Numbered from the stretch's first letter, positions 15,974 through 25,220 are shown. The stretch: 64,000 nt of DNA from Anaerolineales bacterium (GCA_003105035.1 PQAL01000043.1:162014-226013), one strand, 5' to 3'. Notes: generated from the letters alone by a model not told the origin. Made by a program: numbers and translations.

Positions 15974-16384
15974 TCAGGATCCAAAATCCGTATCGATCTG
16001 CGAGGCGATCTTGGTCAGCATGTAAGTGGCCTTGGGATTGCGCTGGACCTGGGCCATGCTGCCAACCAGCTTGAGCTTACCCGAGAATATCCCTTGTAAG
16101 GGGTCGAGCCTGCCTTCCATTACCTTCCGCCAGGTGCCAAACGGCGCAGAGGTGGTAAACAGGGCTTTTTTCTCGTCAGGGCTCTTGAGTAAGCGAGGAT
16201 CTGAAGCCTTACCGTGTTGGAGGTTGATGTAAAAGTAGGTTGTAGCCTGATAATCCGCGTCGGGAAGGATAACGAAGATGTTATCACCCTCCCAGTTGGC
16301 AGCAGCCTGTGCATATTCTTGGCTGGCATTGAGTCGGTCGCATAATTCTTTGATCCATTCTTCTGTAGCAAATTTGATGGGCAT
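15974..16384 (-). CDS. SCP2 sterol-carrier-like protein
   Basis: 136 aa from the ATG at 16384, which has AAAGGA upstream; a start 9 codons earlier is less likely. The fold signature is FATEEWIKELCDRLN, then YFYINLQHGKA, and GKLKLVGSMAQVQRNPKATYML near the C-terminus, which matches the SCP2 lipid-binding domain. It probably holds a hydrophobic or amphipathic substrate. It sits between the PLP enzyme and AOR, so it could present the long-chain aldehyde or its precursor. Confidence 0.85.
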   Translation of the reverse strand: MPIKFATEEWIKELCDRLNASQEYAQAAANWEGDNIFVILPDADYQATTYFYINLQHGKASDPRLLKSPDEKKALFTTSAPFGTWRKVMEGRLDPLQGIFSGKLKLVGSMAQVQRNPKATYMLTKIASQIDTDFGS

Positions 16385-16437
16385 CAGAGTTGATCCTTTC
16401 TGTTTATTCACCAGTGATTAGCTGTAATCTCGGCAAG

Positions 16438-17853
16438 TTATTCGATTTCATAACTGGCATCCAGGTATCCACTTAAGCCCAGGCGCATCATTTCGCGTCC
16501 ATCGGGTGAGGCACCCATGCCGTATAGGAAGCCTGTTTTGGAAACCTCATAAGGTGGGTGCTTGGCAAACTCGACTCCGTTTTTGAGGTCATGGATGAAC
16601 TTTTCGGCGATCCCAGGTTGAGTCTGCGGCAGCGTGATGCAAAAATGGAAACCGAGTGGGTCCTGACAGCCATTCATCCGCCAGCCTTTTTTGTACAGGT
16701 AGTCGTTCACAAAGTACGGATCGACCACATCGGAGGTTAATGCTATGAGGAAGGTCGACTTACCCATAATACGCATCTCGGGGATATCGGCAATTCCTTC
16801 GCGGATACGCATGGATGTGTCCATGATGGCTTTGGCGGCTTTCAGGTAGCCTTCTTCGCCCATGCACACCATGGCCGCCCACATCGCTGCTGCCAGACCT
16901 CCCGACCGGCTGCCCTGGTTGGTGGGGGAACAGTAAGCACCGCCCGGCCAGTCTTCCTGGGCAAAGTAAATATAGCGGCGGAGGTCCTTATTCCTGAAGT
17001 TGATGGTGGATGTGCCTTTAAGCGAATAGCCGTATTTATGTGTGTCGCAGGATATCGAGGTGACACCCGGCAGGCGGAAATCGAAGACCGGCACATCGTA
17101 ACCGAGTTTTTCGATCCAGGGCAGGAGGAAGCCACCCAGGCAGCCGTCCACGTGCAAACCCAGACCATATTCCAACGCCAGGTCAGACATCCTGCTGATC
17201 GGATCAACTACCCCGTGCGGATACGTGCCAGCTGTTCCAGCCAGGGCAACCGTGTTGGCATTGATCTTGGCGTGCATTGCATCGACATCCGCTTCAAAGT
17301 CCGAGGTAACCGGCACGTGTACGATCTTCATCCCCAGGTAGTGAGCTGCTTTAACATGGGCGGGGTGAATGCTTGTCGGCGCGATGACCTCCGGTGAGCT
17401 GATCCCCTTGGTGTCCCTCCCCCATTCACGGTACGCGTATATGGCATTGAAGATGCTTTCCGTACCACCTGAAGTCACTGCGCCTGCTTCTTCATCCATC
17501 GGGTTGACCTTTGTCACCTCATCAGCATGCAGCATTTTCCCGACCATCGACAGCACTTCGGCTTCAAACTTGGTCATGCTGGGGCACAGGTCGCGCTGAA
17601 GCATGTTTACATAAGAGAACATGCTGAAGACTTTGTTCAGGAATTCATAATGCTCCATACCTCCGTGATACATCGTCCCAGAGCACTGCCCGGTTTGCCA
17701 CTTCTTGTTTTCTTCGGTAGACATATACGCCAGCTCTTCCAAGACTTCCTCCTCGCTTGAGCCCTTCTCAGGGAGCCGGGAGTAAACCTCGAAAAGCTTG
17801 TTGTAAGGGTGCATCTCACCGAATAAGTCGAATGAATCTTGTTCGTCAGACAC
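16438..17853 (-). CDS. PLP-dependent group II decarboxylase / S1P-lyase-like enzyme
   Basis: 471 aa from a GTG start with AAAGGA upstream. Group II decarboxylase fold with TSGGTES (127-133), HVDGC (D236) and the PLP lysine K273 in CDTHKYGYSLKG. The wording TSGGTESI, IAPTSIHPAHVKAAHYLG, GTAGTYPHGVVDPI and SYEIE-type C-terminus point to the sphingosine-1-phosphate lyase branch rather than glutamate decarboxylase. It would cleave a phosphorylated amino-alcohol to an aldehyde and an amine phosphate, or decarboxylate an amino acid. The upstream kinase and downstream AOR favour the lyase reading. Confidence 0.88.
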   Translation of the reverse strand: MSDEQDSFDLFGEMHPYNKLFEVYSRLPEKGSSEEEVLEELAYMSTEENKKWQTGQCSGTMYHGGMEHYEFLNKVFSMFSYVNMLQRDLCPSMTKFEAEVLSMVGKMLHADEVTKVNPMDEEAGAVTSGGTESIFNAIYAYREWGRDTKGISSPEVIAPTSIHPAHVKAAHYLGMKIVHVPVTSDFEADVDAMHAKINANTVALAGTAGTYPHGVVDPISRMSDLALEYGLGLHVDGCLGGFLLPWIEKLGYDVPVFDFRLPGVTSISCDTHKYGYSLKGTSTINFRNKDLRRYIYFAQEDWPGGAYCSPTNQGSRSGGLAAAMWAAMVCMGEEGYLKAAKAIMDTSMRIREGIADIPEMRIMGKSTFLIALTSDVVDPYFVNDYLYKKGWRMNGCQDPLGFHFCITLPQTQPGIAEKFIHDLKNGVEFAKHPPYEVSKTGFLYGMGASPDGREMMRLGLSGYLDASYEIE

Positions 17854-17882
17854 GGTATCTATCCTTTTAAATGGTCGTTAGT

Positions 17883-19469
17883 TTACAGATTATTGTTCAG
17901 CTTATGGTAGACCGGTTTCAAGCGATCCTTGGCTTCCAGTAACCGGTCGAATAAGTCGTCGTAAAGAGCTATTGTCTTGGTGTTTGGCTCGAAGATGCGG
18001 TCGAATTTGACCATGGCGGGGATGTCCTCCAGTTTCACCAGCCCCAGACGGTTGTAGGCTAGCAACCCCATCCCAAGCACATTGTGCAGGCGGGGATTGG
18101 CCTGGCGGTGCATGGGGATGCCCACCACATCTGCCATGACTTGCGCCCATACGTCAGATAGTGCCCCACCGCCGGTGAGCCGCCAGTATCTGAAGGTACG
18201 GCCAGAGAGTTTTTCTGCTGGCCCACGCAGCCAGCGCCAGTTCATGGACAGGCCTTCATACACAGCCCGCATGAGGTGACTGCGGGTGGTGCTGTGCGAG
18301 ATGTTCAAGAAGCCGCCGCGGACAGCGACGTCTTCGCCGGGTGACAGGATGCCGTTGAACCAGGGCATAAAGAGCACACCTCCACTGCCAGGAGGAGCTT
18401 GCAAGGCTGCCTGGTCGGCGTGGGCGAACACTTCAGCGGGAACTGCGCCTGGGTTTAGCGTGTCCTGCGTGCAGAACAAGTTCTTTAAGCTGGTCTCAAG
18501 CACCTTGCCGTTATTCCCCAGGTCGGCCCAGAACAGGTAGCTGTCTTTGATCCCGGATGGTATGGTGCAAATGGTGTGGGTCAAATCACCTTTTTTGAAG
18601 GGTAAATGGAAGGCCATGTGCCCCGAATTTCCCATGCAGGCGGCTGGTTCGGCATCACCGATCGAACCGGCACCCACAGCCGAGGTGCTGTTGTCATTTA
18701 CACCGCACACAACTACCGTCTCTGGGGAGAGGCCAAGCTCTGCCGCGGCTGCTGGGGTAAGATTTCCCAGGATGCCATCAATGGGGTGCAGGTCGGGAAG
18801 TTTCTCACGGTCGATGGTGCTCATCTTGATTAGCCAGGGGTCGTAATCCTGCTGATCGAGACGACGATTGTCGACGACCAGCATGGGCAGCACGGTATTC
18901 TGGGTGGCGGCAAACTTACCAGTCAGGCGCATGTTGATGTAATCGGTGGGTTCAAAGAACTTATAGGTGCGCTGGTAAATCTCTGGCCGCTCGTGCTTGA
19001 TATATAGCATGTGGCCCAGCGCATCGGTAGGCGAGGGAGGAAAGCCGTGTTTATCAAGGTATTTAAGCAGGGTGGTCAGCTTGTATCCTTGAATGCTCGG
19101 GAAGCCTTTCACCAGCTCGTGGTTATGAGGCGCACCCCGTAGATCCATCCAAGACATAACATTCATCAGGGGTTGCCCCTGCTCGTCCACCGGCAGGGTG
19201 ACAGACCACATACTGGTAACTGCCACGGCGATGATAGATTTCGGCGATACTCCCGAGGATTGCATCACCTTCTTCACACAGGTGGTGATGCTCGTCCACC
19301 ACTCGGCCGGGTCATGCTCGGCGCCCCCACCTGGGAGAAAAAACAGCTGCACAGGGGCCGAGGTCCAGGCAGCGACACCACCTTCCCGGTCGACCAGACC
19401 AACTTTCGGGCCACCTGTCCCCAGGTCGATAACGAGGACAACCTCATCTGGATGTTTGCCTTCCATCAT
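17883..19469 (-). CDS. FGGY-family carbohydrate kinase
   Basis: 528 aa. N-terminal phosphate-binding loop VLVIDLGTGGPKVGLVD, then the FGGY signature region (DYINMRLTGKFAATQNT) and the C-terminal ATP site (GGGALSDVWAQVMADVVGIP, 460s region). Closest in style to xylulokinase-like members, but with DLGTGGPK instead of DLGTSS, so the sugar is not clear. Excellent ribosome-binding site AGGAGG before ATG ATG. First gene of the operon; upstream lie a TGTATATACA box and direct repeats. Confidence 0.9.
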   Translation of the reverse strand: MMEGKHPDEVVLVIDLGTGGPKVGLVDREGGVAAWTSAPVQLFFLPGGGAEHDPAEWWTSITTCVKKVMQSSGVSPKSIIAVAVTSMWSVTLPVDEQGQPLMNVMSWMDLRGAPHNHELVKGFPSIQGYKLTTLLKYLDKHGFPPSPTDALGHMLYIKHERPEIYQRTYKFFEPTDYINMRLTGKFAATQNTVLPMLVVDNRRLDQQDYDPWLIKMSTIDREKLPDLHPIDGILGNLTPAAAAELGLSPETVVVCGVNDNSTSAVGAGSIGDAEPAACMGNSGHMAFHLPFKKGDLTHTICTIPSGIKDSYLFWADLGNNGKVLETSLKNLFCTQDTLNPGAVPAEVFAHADQAALQAPPGSGGVLFMPWFNGILSPGEDVAVRGGFLNISHSTTRSHLMRAVYEGLSMNWRWLRGPAEKLSGRTFRYWRLTGGGALSDVWAQVMADVVGIPMHRQANPRLHNVLGMGLLAYNRLGLVKLEDIPAMVKFDRIFEPNTKTIALYDDLFDRLLEAKDRLKPVYHKLNNNL

Positions 19470-19533
19470 CGTTGAATCCTCCTGTCTGGTTATGTTAAAC
19501 GGCTGGACGAACCTGTCTCTGGCGATTATATAT

Positions 19534-19557
19534 CATATATGTATAAATGTATATACA
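19534..19557 (-). promoter_or_regulatory. HutC/GntR operator candidate
   Basis: TGTATATACA at 19548-19557 matches the TGTA-N2-TACA box known for HutC. A CATATATG palindrome lies at 19534-19541, and two ATGTATA units are spaced 8 bp apart. It lies 79 nt upstream of the kinase start. The rest of 19470-19820 contains no supported gene; the DUF47 gene starts at 19821 on the other strand. Confidence 0.6.
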
Positions 19558-19820
19558 AAGCACAGGGAACTGACTAATCAAGCGTATCCTGTCGTCAACA
19601 TTGCCATCCTTCCTTGTGTGCTCATGAAGAATCTGACCGACGATTTGATAGGCTTTCCCACAAGTTTGTTCATGCCAACGATCTGGTCTGCGTCACCGAC
19701 GCGCTAATGGAAAATCAAGGCAAGTTTGGAGCCTTCCTGTGCTATACTCTTTGAAATCTCATTTCAGCCGTTACATCAGGGTTACTCAAGCTAGTGCACC
19801 CCCGTTATTTGGAGAAAGTC

Positions 19821-20441
19821 ATGAAACGATTTTTCAAGAAACGCCCGAACTTATTTATTGAGCACATCAGTAACCAGGCAAAGCTCACCCTGGAGGGACT
19901 GGATGCCCTGAAGGCTTACATGGAAACCCAGGATACAGCCGCGGCAGAATTATTGAAGGTGAAGGAGAAAGCTGCTGATGAAGCCCGGCGTATCTTGATC
20001 GACGACCTGAATAGGACCTTCGTCACACCCTTCGACCGGGAGGATATCTTTGCTCTCTCGCGAACCATTGACGATGTATTGGATTATGCCTACAGCACCG
20101 TGAGCGAGATGGAGATATTGAAGGTGGCGCCGACAGAGTATATGATAACCATTGCCTCACTGCTACGCGATGCCGCCAACGAGCTATACCTGGCGGTGTG
20201 CTGCCTGGAAGAGCACCCCGCAGTGGCCAACAACCATGCCCAGGGTGCCAAAGCCATGGAGAACCGGGTGGAGGGGGTGTACCGGGAAGCCCTGGCTGAT
20301 TTGTTCAGGGGAGCCGAGGATATCAAGCATGTGGTCAAGATGATGAAATCGCGCGAGGTGTATCGCCACCTCAGCAACGCAGCCGACCGAGGCGATGAGG
20401 CTGCCAACGTGATCGCGGATATTGTAGTAAAGATCGCCTAA
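19821..20441 (+). CDS. DUF47 (PhoU-like) protein partner of Pit
   Basis: 206 aa from the ATG at 19821, which has GGAGA 5 nt upstream; a GTG 9 codons earlier has no signal. All-helical, with DREDIFALSRTIDDVLDY and AMENRVEGVYREALADLF, matching DUF47/PhoU-like Pit accessory proteins. It probably gates the phosphate permease encoded 21 bp downstream. The two genes form a pair on the plus strand next to the kinase operon. Confidence 0.92.
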   Translation: MKRFFKKRPNLFIEHISNQAKLTLEGLDALKAYMETQDTAAAELLKVKEKAADEARRILIDDLNRTFVTPFDREDIFALSRTIDDVLDYAYSTVSEMEILKVAPTEYMITIASLLRDAANELYLAVCCLEEHPAVANNHAQGAKAMENRVEGVYREALADLFRGAEDIKHVVKMMKSREVYRHLSNAADRGDEAANVIADIVVKIA

Positions 20442-20462
20442 AAATACATATTCCAACTAATA

Positions 20463-21446
20463 ATGTCTCCTATCCTCCTGGCTGTCATTGGGCTGGCGCT
20501 GGTGGCTAGCTTCATAACAGGCATTCACGATTCAAGCAACATTGCAACGATGATCTCATCCCGGGCGTATCCTCCTCGGCTTGCTTTATTCATTACGGCT
20601 GTGGCGGAGTTCCTGGGGCCGTTGGTGTTTGGCGTGCAAGTGGCTAAAACCATTGGTCGGAATATCGTCACACCCAATTCGATCACCATTCAGGTCATCC
20701 TGGCTGCTTTGACTAGTGCCATCCTGTGGATCTTGTTGACCTGGTTCCTGCGCCTACCGAGCAGTTATTCGCATGCCCTGGTGGGAGGCTTTGTGGGAGC
20801 GGTGCTGGTGGAGGCAGGCTGGCAGGCGATTCAGATGAATGGCCTGGTGACAGTCCTGATCAGCTTGTTTGTGTCTCCGATGATTGGATTCGCCATGGGC
20901 TGGTTGCTGCTCACCCTGTTGCTGCGGCTGAGCTGGAATGCCTCCCCCAAGGTTAATAACCTGTTCAAACGCAGCCAGCTGGTGAGCGTGATCGCCCTGG
21001 CACTTGGCCAGGGAGCCAATGATAGTGCCAAATCGATGGGCATGATCACGCTGGCCTTCATGATCGAAGGCTATTTGCACGTCTTCTTGGTCCTGCCGTG
21101 GGTACAGGTAATTTGCGCCCTGGCCTTGGCCCTTGGCACAGCGTTTGGGGGTATGCGCCTGATCCGCACTGTGGGAGGTAAGTTTTATAAGATCCGGCCT
21201 GTGGATGGTTTTGCCAGCCAGCTGGCATCAGCAGGGGTGATCATCGGTGCCTCGCTGCTGGGGGGGCCAGTCAGCACCACTCAAGTCGTCAGTTCAAGCA
21301 TCATGGGCGCGGGAGCTTCGGAACGGATCAACAAGGTCCGCTGGGGGATCGGACGAAATATCGCCACTGCCTGGTTGCTTACTATCCCATCGTCTGCATT
21401 ACTGTCGGCTGGTCTCTATTCGCTCTTTTCCCGCCTGATTCAGTAA
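20463..21446 (+). CDS. pit: Low-affinity inorganic phosphate transporter (PiT family)
   Basis: 327 aa, roughly 10 membrane segments. Duplicated PiT signatures: TGIHDSSNIATMISSRA near the N-terminus and LALGQGANDSAKSMGMI in the middle, plus a C-terminal GPVSTTQVVSSSIMGAG. Takes up phosphate (as metal-phosphate) with protons. It follows the DUF47 gene, its usual partner. It could also carry sulfate-like anions in some family members, but PiT is the simpler reading. Confidence 0.93.
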   Translation: MSPILLAVIGLALVASFITGIHDSSNIATMISSRAYPPRLALFITAVAEFLGPLVFGVQVAKTIGRNIVTPNSITIQVILAALTSAILWILLTWFLRLPSSYSHALVGGFVGAVLVEAGWQAIQMNGLVTVLISLFVSPMIGFAMGWLLLTLLLRLSWNASPKVNNLFKRSQLVSVIALALGQGANDSAKSMGMITLAFMIEGYLHVFLVLPWVQVICALALALGTAFGGMRLIRTVGGKFYKIRPVDGFASQLASAGVIIGASLLGGPVSTTQVVSSSIMGAGASERINKVRWGIGRNIATAWLLTIPSSALLSAGLYSLFSRLIQ

Positions 21447-21465
21447 ACCGTCCTTCACTTCAAAC

Positions 21466-22041
21466 CTATTGCCCAAGCCATGTATTCAGGGCGAGGCGAT
21501 ACCTGGGAGAATAAGCTTTTATCTGCTGCATGTCATTTGGGCGGCTCTGGAGCCAGGCAATGATGTGGATGAACCAGCTGCTTGATGGAATCTCGTGGCG
21601 TGAAATTAACCCATCAAGTTCTGCCAGCCGATAGTAAGCAATCCGCTCCACTTCCCCACGATCGAAATTCACCGTAGCCGGATTCACCTTGCCCCAGTAA
21701 AGCGAACAAATCTCAAGGTCGTTAATGCCGTACTGCATCGAGAACTTGACCATGGGATACAGACGTATGCGCTGAAGACCTAACTCCTCCCACAAGCCAC
21801 GCCGAGCAGCCTGGAGGTAACTCTCACCAGCTTTTACATGCTCAGATACAGAACAATCCAAGGCCAAGGGGAACGCTTGCTGGAGCCTGCCACGCACCTG
21901 CACCAATAGTTCACCGTCGGGGGTGAAGAGTAAAACGTGGATACCCCGGTGGCGAAGACCCTGGCGGTGAACAACCGAACGCGTCTCCTGGGTAATTACC
22001 TGATCATTATTATTGACTACATCAAGCAGCTCATCAGACAT
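21466..22041 (-). CDS. NUDIX hydrolase (isopentenyl-diphosphate isomerase-like)
   Basis: 191 aa. Opening SDELLDVVNNNDQVI and the CSVSEHVKAGESYLQAARRG type box resemble the IDI-like NUDIX group. The box deviates: the first Gly is Glu (SEHVKAGE) and one Glu is Gly (RRGLWEEL), but the metal-binding EE pair (WEELGL) is present. C-terminal half has YGINDLEICSLYWGKV. Function not fixed; could act on a nucleoside diphosphate or prenyl-type substrate. No good ribosome-binding site. It stands alone, convergent with pit. Confidence 0.82.
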   Translation of the reverse strand: MSDELLDVVNNNDQVITQETRSVVHRQGLRHRGIHVLLFTPDGELLVQVRGRLQQAFPLALDCSVSEHVKAGESYLQAARRGLWEELGLQRIRLYPMVKFSMQYGINDLEICSLYWGKVNPATVNFDRGEVERIAYYRLAELDGLISRHEIPSSSWFIHIIAWLQSRPNDMQQIKAYSPRYRLALNTWLGQ

Positions 22042-22065
22042 AAGGATATTGTATTCGTTAAATAC

Positions 22066-22104
22066 AAGGGCGCAAAATGAACTTTTGCGCCCTTTAGTTT
22101 TTTT
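22066..22104. terminator. Bidirectional terminator between HAD and NUDIX genes
   Basis: 12-bp stem AAGGGCGCAAAA / TTTTGCGCCCTT with a 5-nt loop. The plus side has TTAGTTTTTTT behind it; the minus side (following the HAD gene) ends in TGTATTT. Confidence 0.8.
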
Positions 22105-22113
22105 AGGTCCTGA

Positions 22114-22878
22114 CTACTTTGAGAAGTAATCCACCACCTGGCTCACATGCAAGACACCATCAAAGTTCAGAGTCTTGTCACCCTTGCTCAGCTTGCCTTT
22201 CTCACCATCGGGGTCACCCAGGCAGGTGACGATGATATCTCCAGAAGAGACATCCTCCTTCTCCGTGTAAGAATTGGTGGTCACCAGTACTTTTGCACCG
22301 GCAGCTTTGCCTGCCAGAACGCCATTCTTCGAATCTTCAACGATAAAAATCTCTTCCGGCTTCAATCCCAGGCGGCTGAGGGCCAGGTTGTAGATCTCAG
22401 GATCGGGCTTCTTCTTGCTGACCACATCTCCAGCCAGCACGATATCGAACTTGATATCTGAAAGAATCTTCTCAGTGACGGCTTTTGCGGCTTGCTCGTT
22501 GGAGGTGGTGCAAACGCCGATCTTCAAACCAGCTGCCATGGCTTCCTTCATGAAGCGATGGATGCCCGGGCGTAAAGGGAGCTTCTCCGATTCGATCAGC
22601 TCAACGAAAATGGCGGTCTTGCGCTTGTGCATCGCCTTGATCAGGTCATCCACCTGTTCAGGCGGAATGGGCTTACTGAAACCCTTGGTCTGCAGGTGAT
22701 GCTTCATGCGTTCCTTACCACCCGCAACCTGCAGCAGCTCGTGGTAGTACTCCACCGACCACTCGTCGGTAAAACCAAACTCATTGAAGGTCATATTGAA
22801 GGACACCCGGTGACCATCACGCTCGGTGTCGATGATCACTCCGTCCTGGTCGAAGAACACAGCTTTAATCTTTCCCAT
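22114..22878 (-). CDS. HAD-family phosphatase, CbbY-like
   Basis: 254 aa from the ATG at 22878 with GAGGAGA upstream. HAD motif I FFDQDGVIIDTERDG with the two Asp. Motif II is CTTSNEQ and motif III/IV KKKPDPEIYNLALSRLGLKPEEIFIVEDSKNG, split by normal spacing. DTERDGHRVSFNMTF is the CbbY wording (xylulose-1,5-bisphosphate phosphatase) rather than beta-phosphoglucomutase. No Rubisco genes are seen. It closes the minus arm with the aldolase and aminotransferase, so a phosphorylated sugar or amino-sugar intermediate is the likely substrate. Confidence 0.88.
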   Translation of the reverse strand: MGKIKAVFFDQDGVIIDTERDGHRVSFNMTFNEFGFTDEWSVEYYHELLQVAGGKERMKHHLQTKGFSKPIPPEQVDDLIKAMHKRKTAIFVELIESEKLPLRPGIHRFMKEAMAAGLKIGVCTTSNEQAAKAVTEKILSDIKFDIVLAGDVVSKKKPDPEIYNLALSRLGLKPEEIFIVEDSKNGVLAGKAAGAKVLVTTNSYTEKEDVSSGDIIVTCLGDPDGEKGKLSKGDKTLNFDGVLHVSQVVDYFSK

Positions 22879-22938
22879 AATCGCTCTCCTCATTTGTGTT
22901 GACCTGCAGGTTGGGGACTCTGCCGGTTTGTATAACAC

Positions 22939-24039
22939 CTAGCTGGTCAAAAATTCGCGGACGACCTCGACAGCCATGCGGTTCTCTTCCTTGGTGCCAA
23001 TGGTGATGCGGAACCAGCCGTCTGAGCCGTATTTTTCGGTTTCGGGGCGGAAGATGAGACCCTTCGATTCAGCAAAAGCCACCATATCTTTCCCCTTCTT
23101 GCCAGTTGCCCCACAGTCAAACAGGATGTAGTTGGCCTTGGACGGGAAGATGACCAGGTTGGGGACTTCACTGAGAGCTTCGGTGATGTAATCCACCTCG
23201 GCGTTGTTGAACTTCACGCGGAAAGCCAGCGCTTCTGTATCTTCCAGGGCAGCCAGGGCAGCCCACATGGGGATGGTGCCCACATTCCACGGGAGCAAGG
23301 CAGCTGAAATCTGACCGATCACATCCTTGTCACCCATGGCATAGCCAAAGCGCAAGCCTGCCAGGCCGTAAGCCTTGGAAAGCGTGCGGGTGACAAGCAC
23401 GTTCTTATACTTCTTGGTCAACTCCACCTGTGACAGCTTCAACCCGGCATACTCGACATAAGCTTCGTCGACGATGAAGGGGATACCGGTCTCGGCAATG
23501 CGCACGAAGTCCTTGGCATCCATGAAATTCCCGGTGGGATTGTTAGGATTGGCGATCACGATGATCTTGGTTTTATCGGTGATAGCCTTGAGGATCCCAT
23601 CGGCATCGTAGTGCATGTATTTATCCTTGTAAACCATGGGGACACTGACCATCTTGCCACCCAGGATGGTGCCGCGCAGCTTGTAAATGCCGAAGCAGGG
23701 TGTGTGCTGGATGACCTCTTCCCCAGGTGCCAGGAAACAGCGGAAGATATTGTCATAAACCTCGCTGGAGCCATTGCCAAGCATCACATTTTCGGGGCCA
23801 GCCAGGTTGTTGATCTCGGCAATCTTACCGCGCACCACCAAGCCCTGGTCAGGATAGCGGTTGGCCATCTTGGCATACTTGATCAGCGTCTCCAAAACTT
23901 TCTCGGACGGTGGGTTAGGGTTCTCATTGGACATCATGCGGTGTAGCTCGGGTTTTCGCCAGGCCAGCTCAATGTGACCTGAGACGTACATGGGGATGCC
24001 TTTCACCCAGGGAACATAATATTCGTCGATATTCTTCAT
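22939..24039 (-). CDS. Class I/II PLP aminotransferase, HisC/CobD-like
   Basis: 366 aa. Typical HisC landmarks: NENPNPPSEKVLE, LGNGSSEVYDNIFRCFL, IANPNNPTGNF, FIVDEAYVEYAG, and the PLP-lysine region TRTLSKAYGLAGLRFGYAMG, then FRITIGTKEENRMAV. It uses an amino-phosphate or phospho-keto substrate in close relatives (histidinol-phosphate, threonine-phosphate). No other his or cob genes are present. A strong ribosome-binding site (TAGGAG) is upstream. Context with aldolase and HAD suggests a sugar-phosphate amine route. Confidence 0.85.
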   Translation of the reverse strand: MKNIDEYYVPWVKGIPMYVSGHIELAWRKPELHRMMSNENPNPPSEKVLETLIKYAKMANRYPDQGLVVRGKIAEINNLAGPENVMLGNGSSEVYDNIFRCFLAPGEEVIQHTPCFGIYKLRGTILGGKMVSVPMVYKDKYMHYDADGILKAITDKTKIIVIANPNNPTGNFMDAKDFVRIAETGIPFIVDEAYVEYAGLKLSQVELTKKYKNVLVTRTLSKAYGLAGLRFGYAMGDKDVIGQISAALLPWNVGTIPMWAALAALEDTEALAFRVKFNNAEVDYITEALSEVPNLVIFPSKANYILFDCGATGKKGKDMVAFAESKGLIFRPETEKYGSDGWFRITIGTKEENRMAVEVVREFLTS

Positions 24040-24130
24040 TGCTATCTTTATACTCCTAGATAATTTTAATTTAAACTATCAAGCGTGGGTCGCTGTTGAT
24101 CCATGCCTTATGTTCATTATTTTTGAATGG

Positions 24131-25006
24131 TTAAGCTTTACCCGCACTGCCAAGCATGTCAATCCAGTGGCTGACTGCCCCACGGATCGCATTCCTGACG
24201 GCTGCATCGACCTTGCCGGGATCGTATTCCTCGCGGTGCGTGTTGATGTAATCATACTGGGCATCGATCATGGTGCGTTTCAGTTCGGTCGACACATTGA
24301 ATTTCGCCCCACCCATCTCGATCAGCTTCTTGATGTAATCTTCGGGTAAACCCGTACCTCCGTGCACCACCAGGGGGGTCTTGATCGTCTTGCCGTTGAG
24401 TAGCTGGTTGATCTCGCCCAGGCGCTCAAAATCGACCTTGGGGTTCTTGGTCTTGTATACACCATGGGCGGTGCCAATGGCAGGGGCAAAGATATCCAAC
24501 CCGGTGCGCTCGACGAACTCAACTGCCTGGATGGGATTAGCCAGCTGGGTCTCATCTTCAGCTACCTTGATCTGGTCTTCAACACCGCTGACGGTGCCCA
24601 GCTCGCCCTCGACAGAAATGTTCCCAAGCTTGTGGCAATAATCGACCACCTCCTTGGTCTGCTGGATGTTCTCGTCAAAGGATTTCTTGGAAGCATCGAT
24701 CATGATATTCGTATAGCCGGCATCCGCGCATATCTTGCAGTGTTCGACTTCCGTACAGTGGTCGAGGTGCAGGCAAATGGGGATCGGCGCAGATGAAGCG
24801 ATGGTCTTATAGACTGCCACCAGCACATCAACCCCCAAGAACTTGGAAGGCTTGACCGAAGTCTGGATGATGAGTGGCGCTTTTTTGGCAACAGCTGCCT
24901 CGATCACCCCTTCCATCTGGTTGATATCGGTGATATTGAAGGCGCCAACGGCGTATTTCCCCTTGGCAGCTTCCACCATGATTTCTTTCGCGTTGACAAT
25001 CGACAT
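24131..25006 (-). CDS. Class II ketose-bisphosphate aldolase
   Basis: 291 aa. N-terminal KEIMVEAAKGKYAVGAFNI, the Asp/His metal and substrate motif LHLDHCTEVEHC, GTVSGVED, GTAHGVY and HGGTGLPEDYIKKLIEMGGAKFNVSTEL, all of the FbaA/GatY/KbaY family. It splits or forms a ketose-1,6-bisphosphate to DHAP plus an aldehyde, with Zn. Strong AAGGAGG ribosome-binding site. It lies in the minus arm with the DMGDH fusion upstream and the aminotransferase downstream, so it may not act in glycolysis. Confidence 0.93.
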   Translation of the reverse strand: MSIVNAKEIMVEAAKGKYAVGAFNITDINQMEGVIEAAVAKKAPLIIQTSVKPSKFLGVDVLVAVYKTIASSAPIPICLHLDHCTEVEHCKICADAGYTNIMIDASKKSFDENIQQTKEVVDYCHKLGNISVEGELGTVSGVEDQIKVAEDETQLANPIQAVEFVERTGLDIFAPAIGTAHGVYKTKNPKVDFERLGEINQLLNGKTIKTPLVVHGGTGLPEDYIKKLIEMGGAKFNVSTELKRTMIDAQYDYINTHREEYDPGKVDAAVRNAIRGAVSHWIDMLGSAGKA

Positions 25007-25220
25007 ATTTACCTCCTTAGTAAATGGATGTCATGGATATTGGATAATAATGATTCCTACCTTATTGGCGCAGGTTCATTCTATCATGAATAAATCCTTC
25101 AAGACCAGTGAAACCCTTGGGGAAGGTTTCCACAGTGCTGAGCGTAGAAGGATGGTCGTTAAACTGCTCCACTGGGCTACTGGTGCGTCGAGACGTAGTG
25201 TTGAGCCCACCACTAACTGA

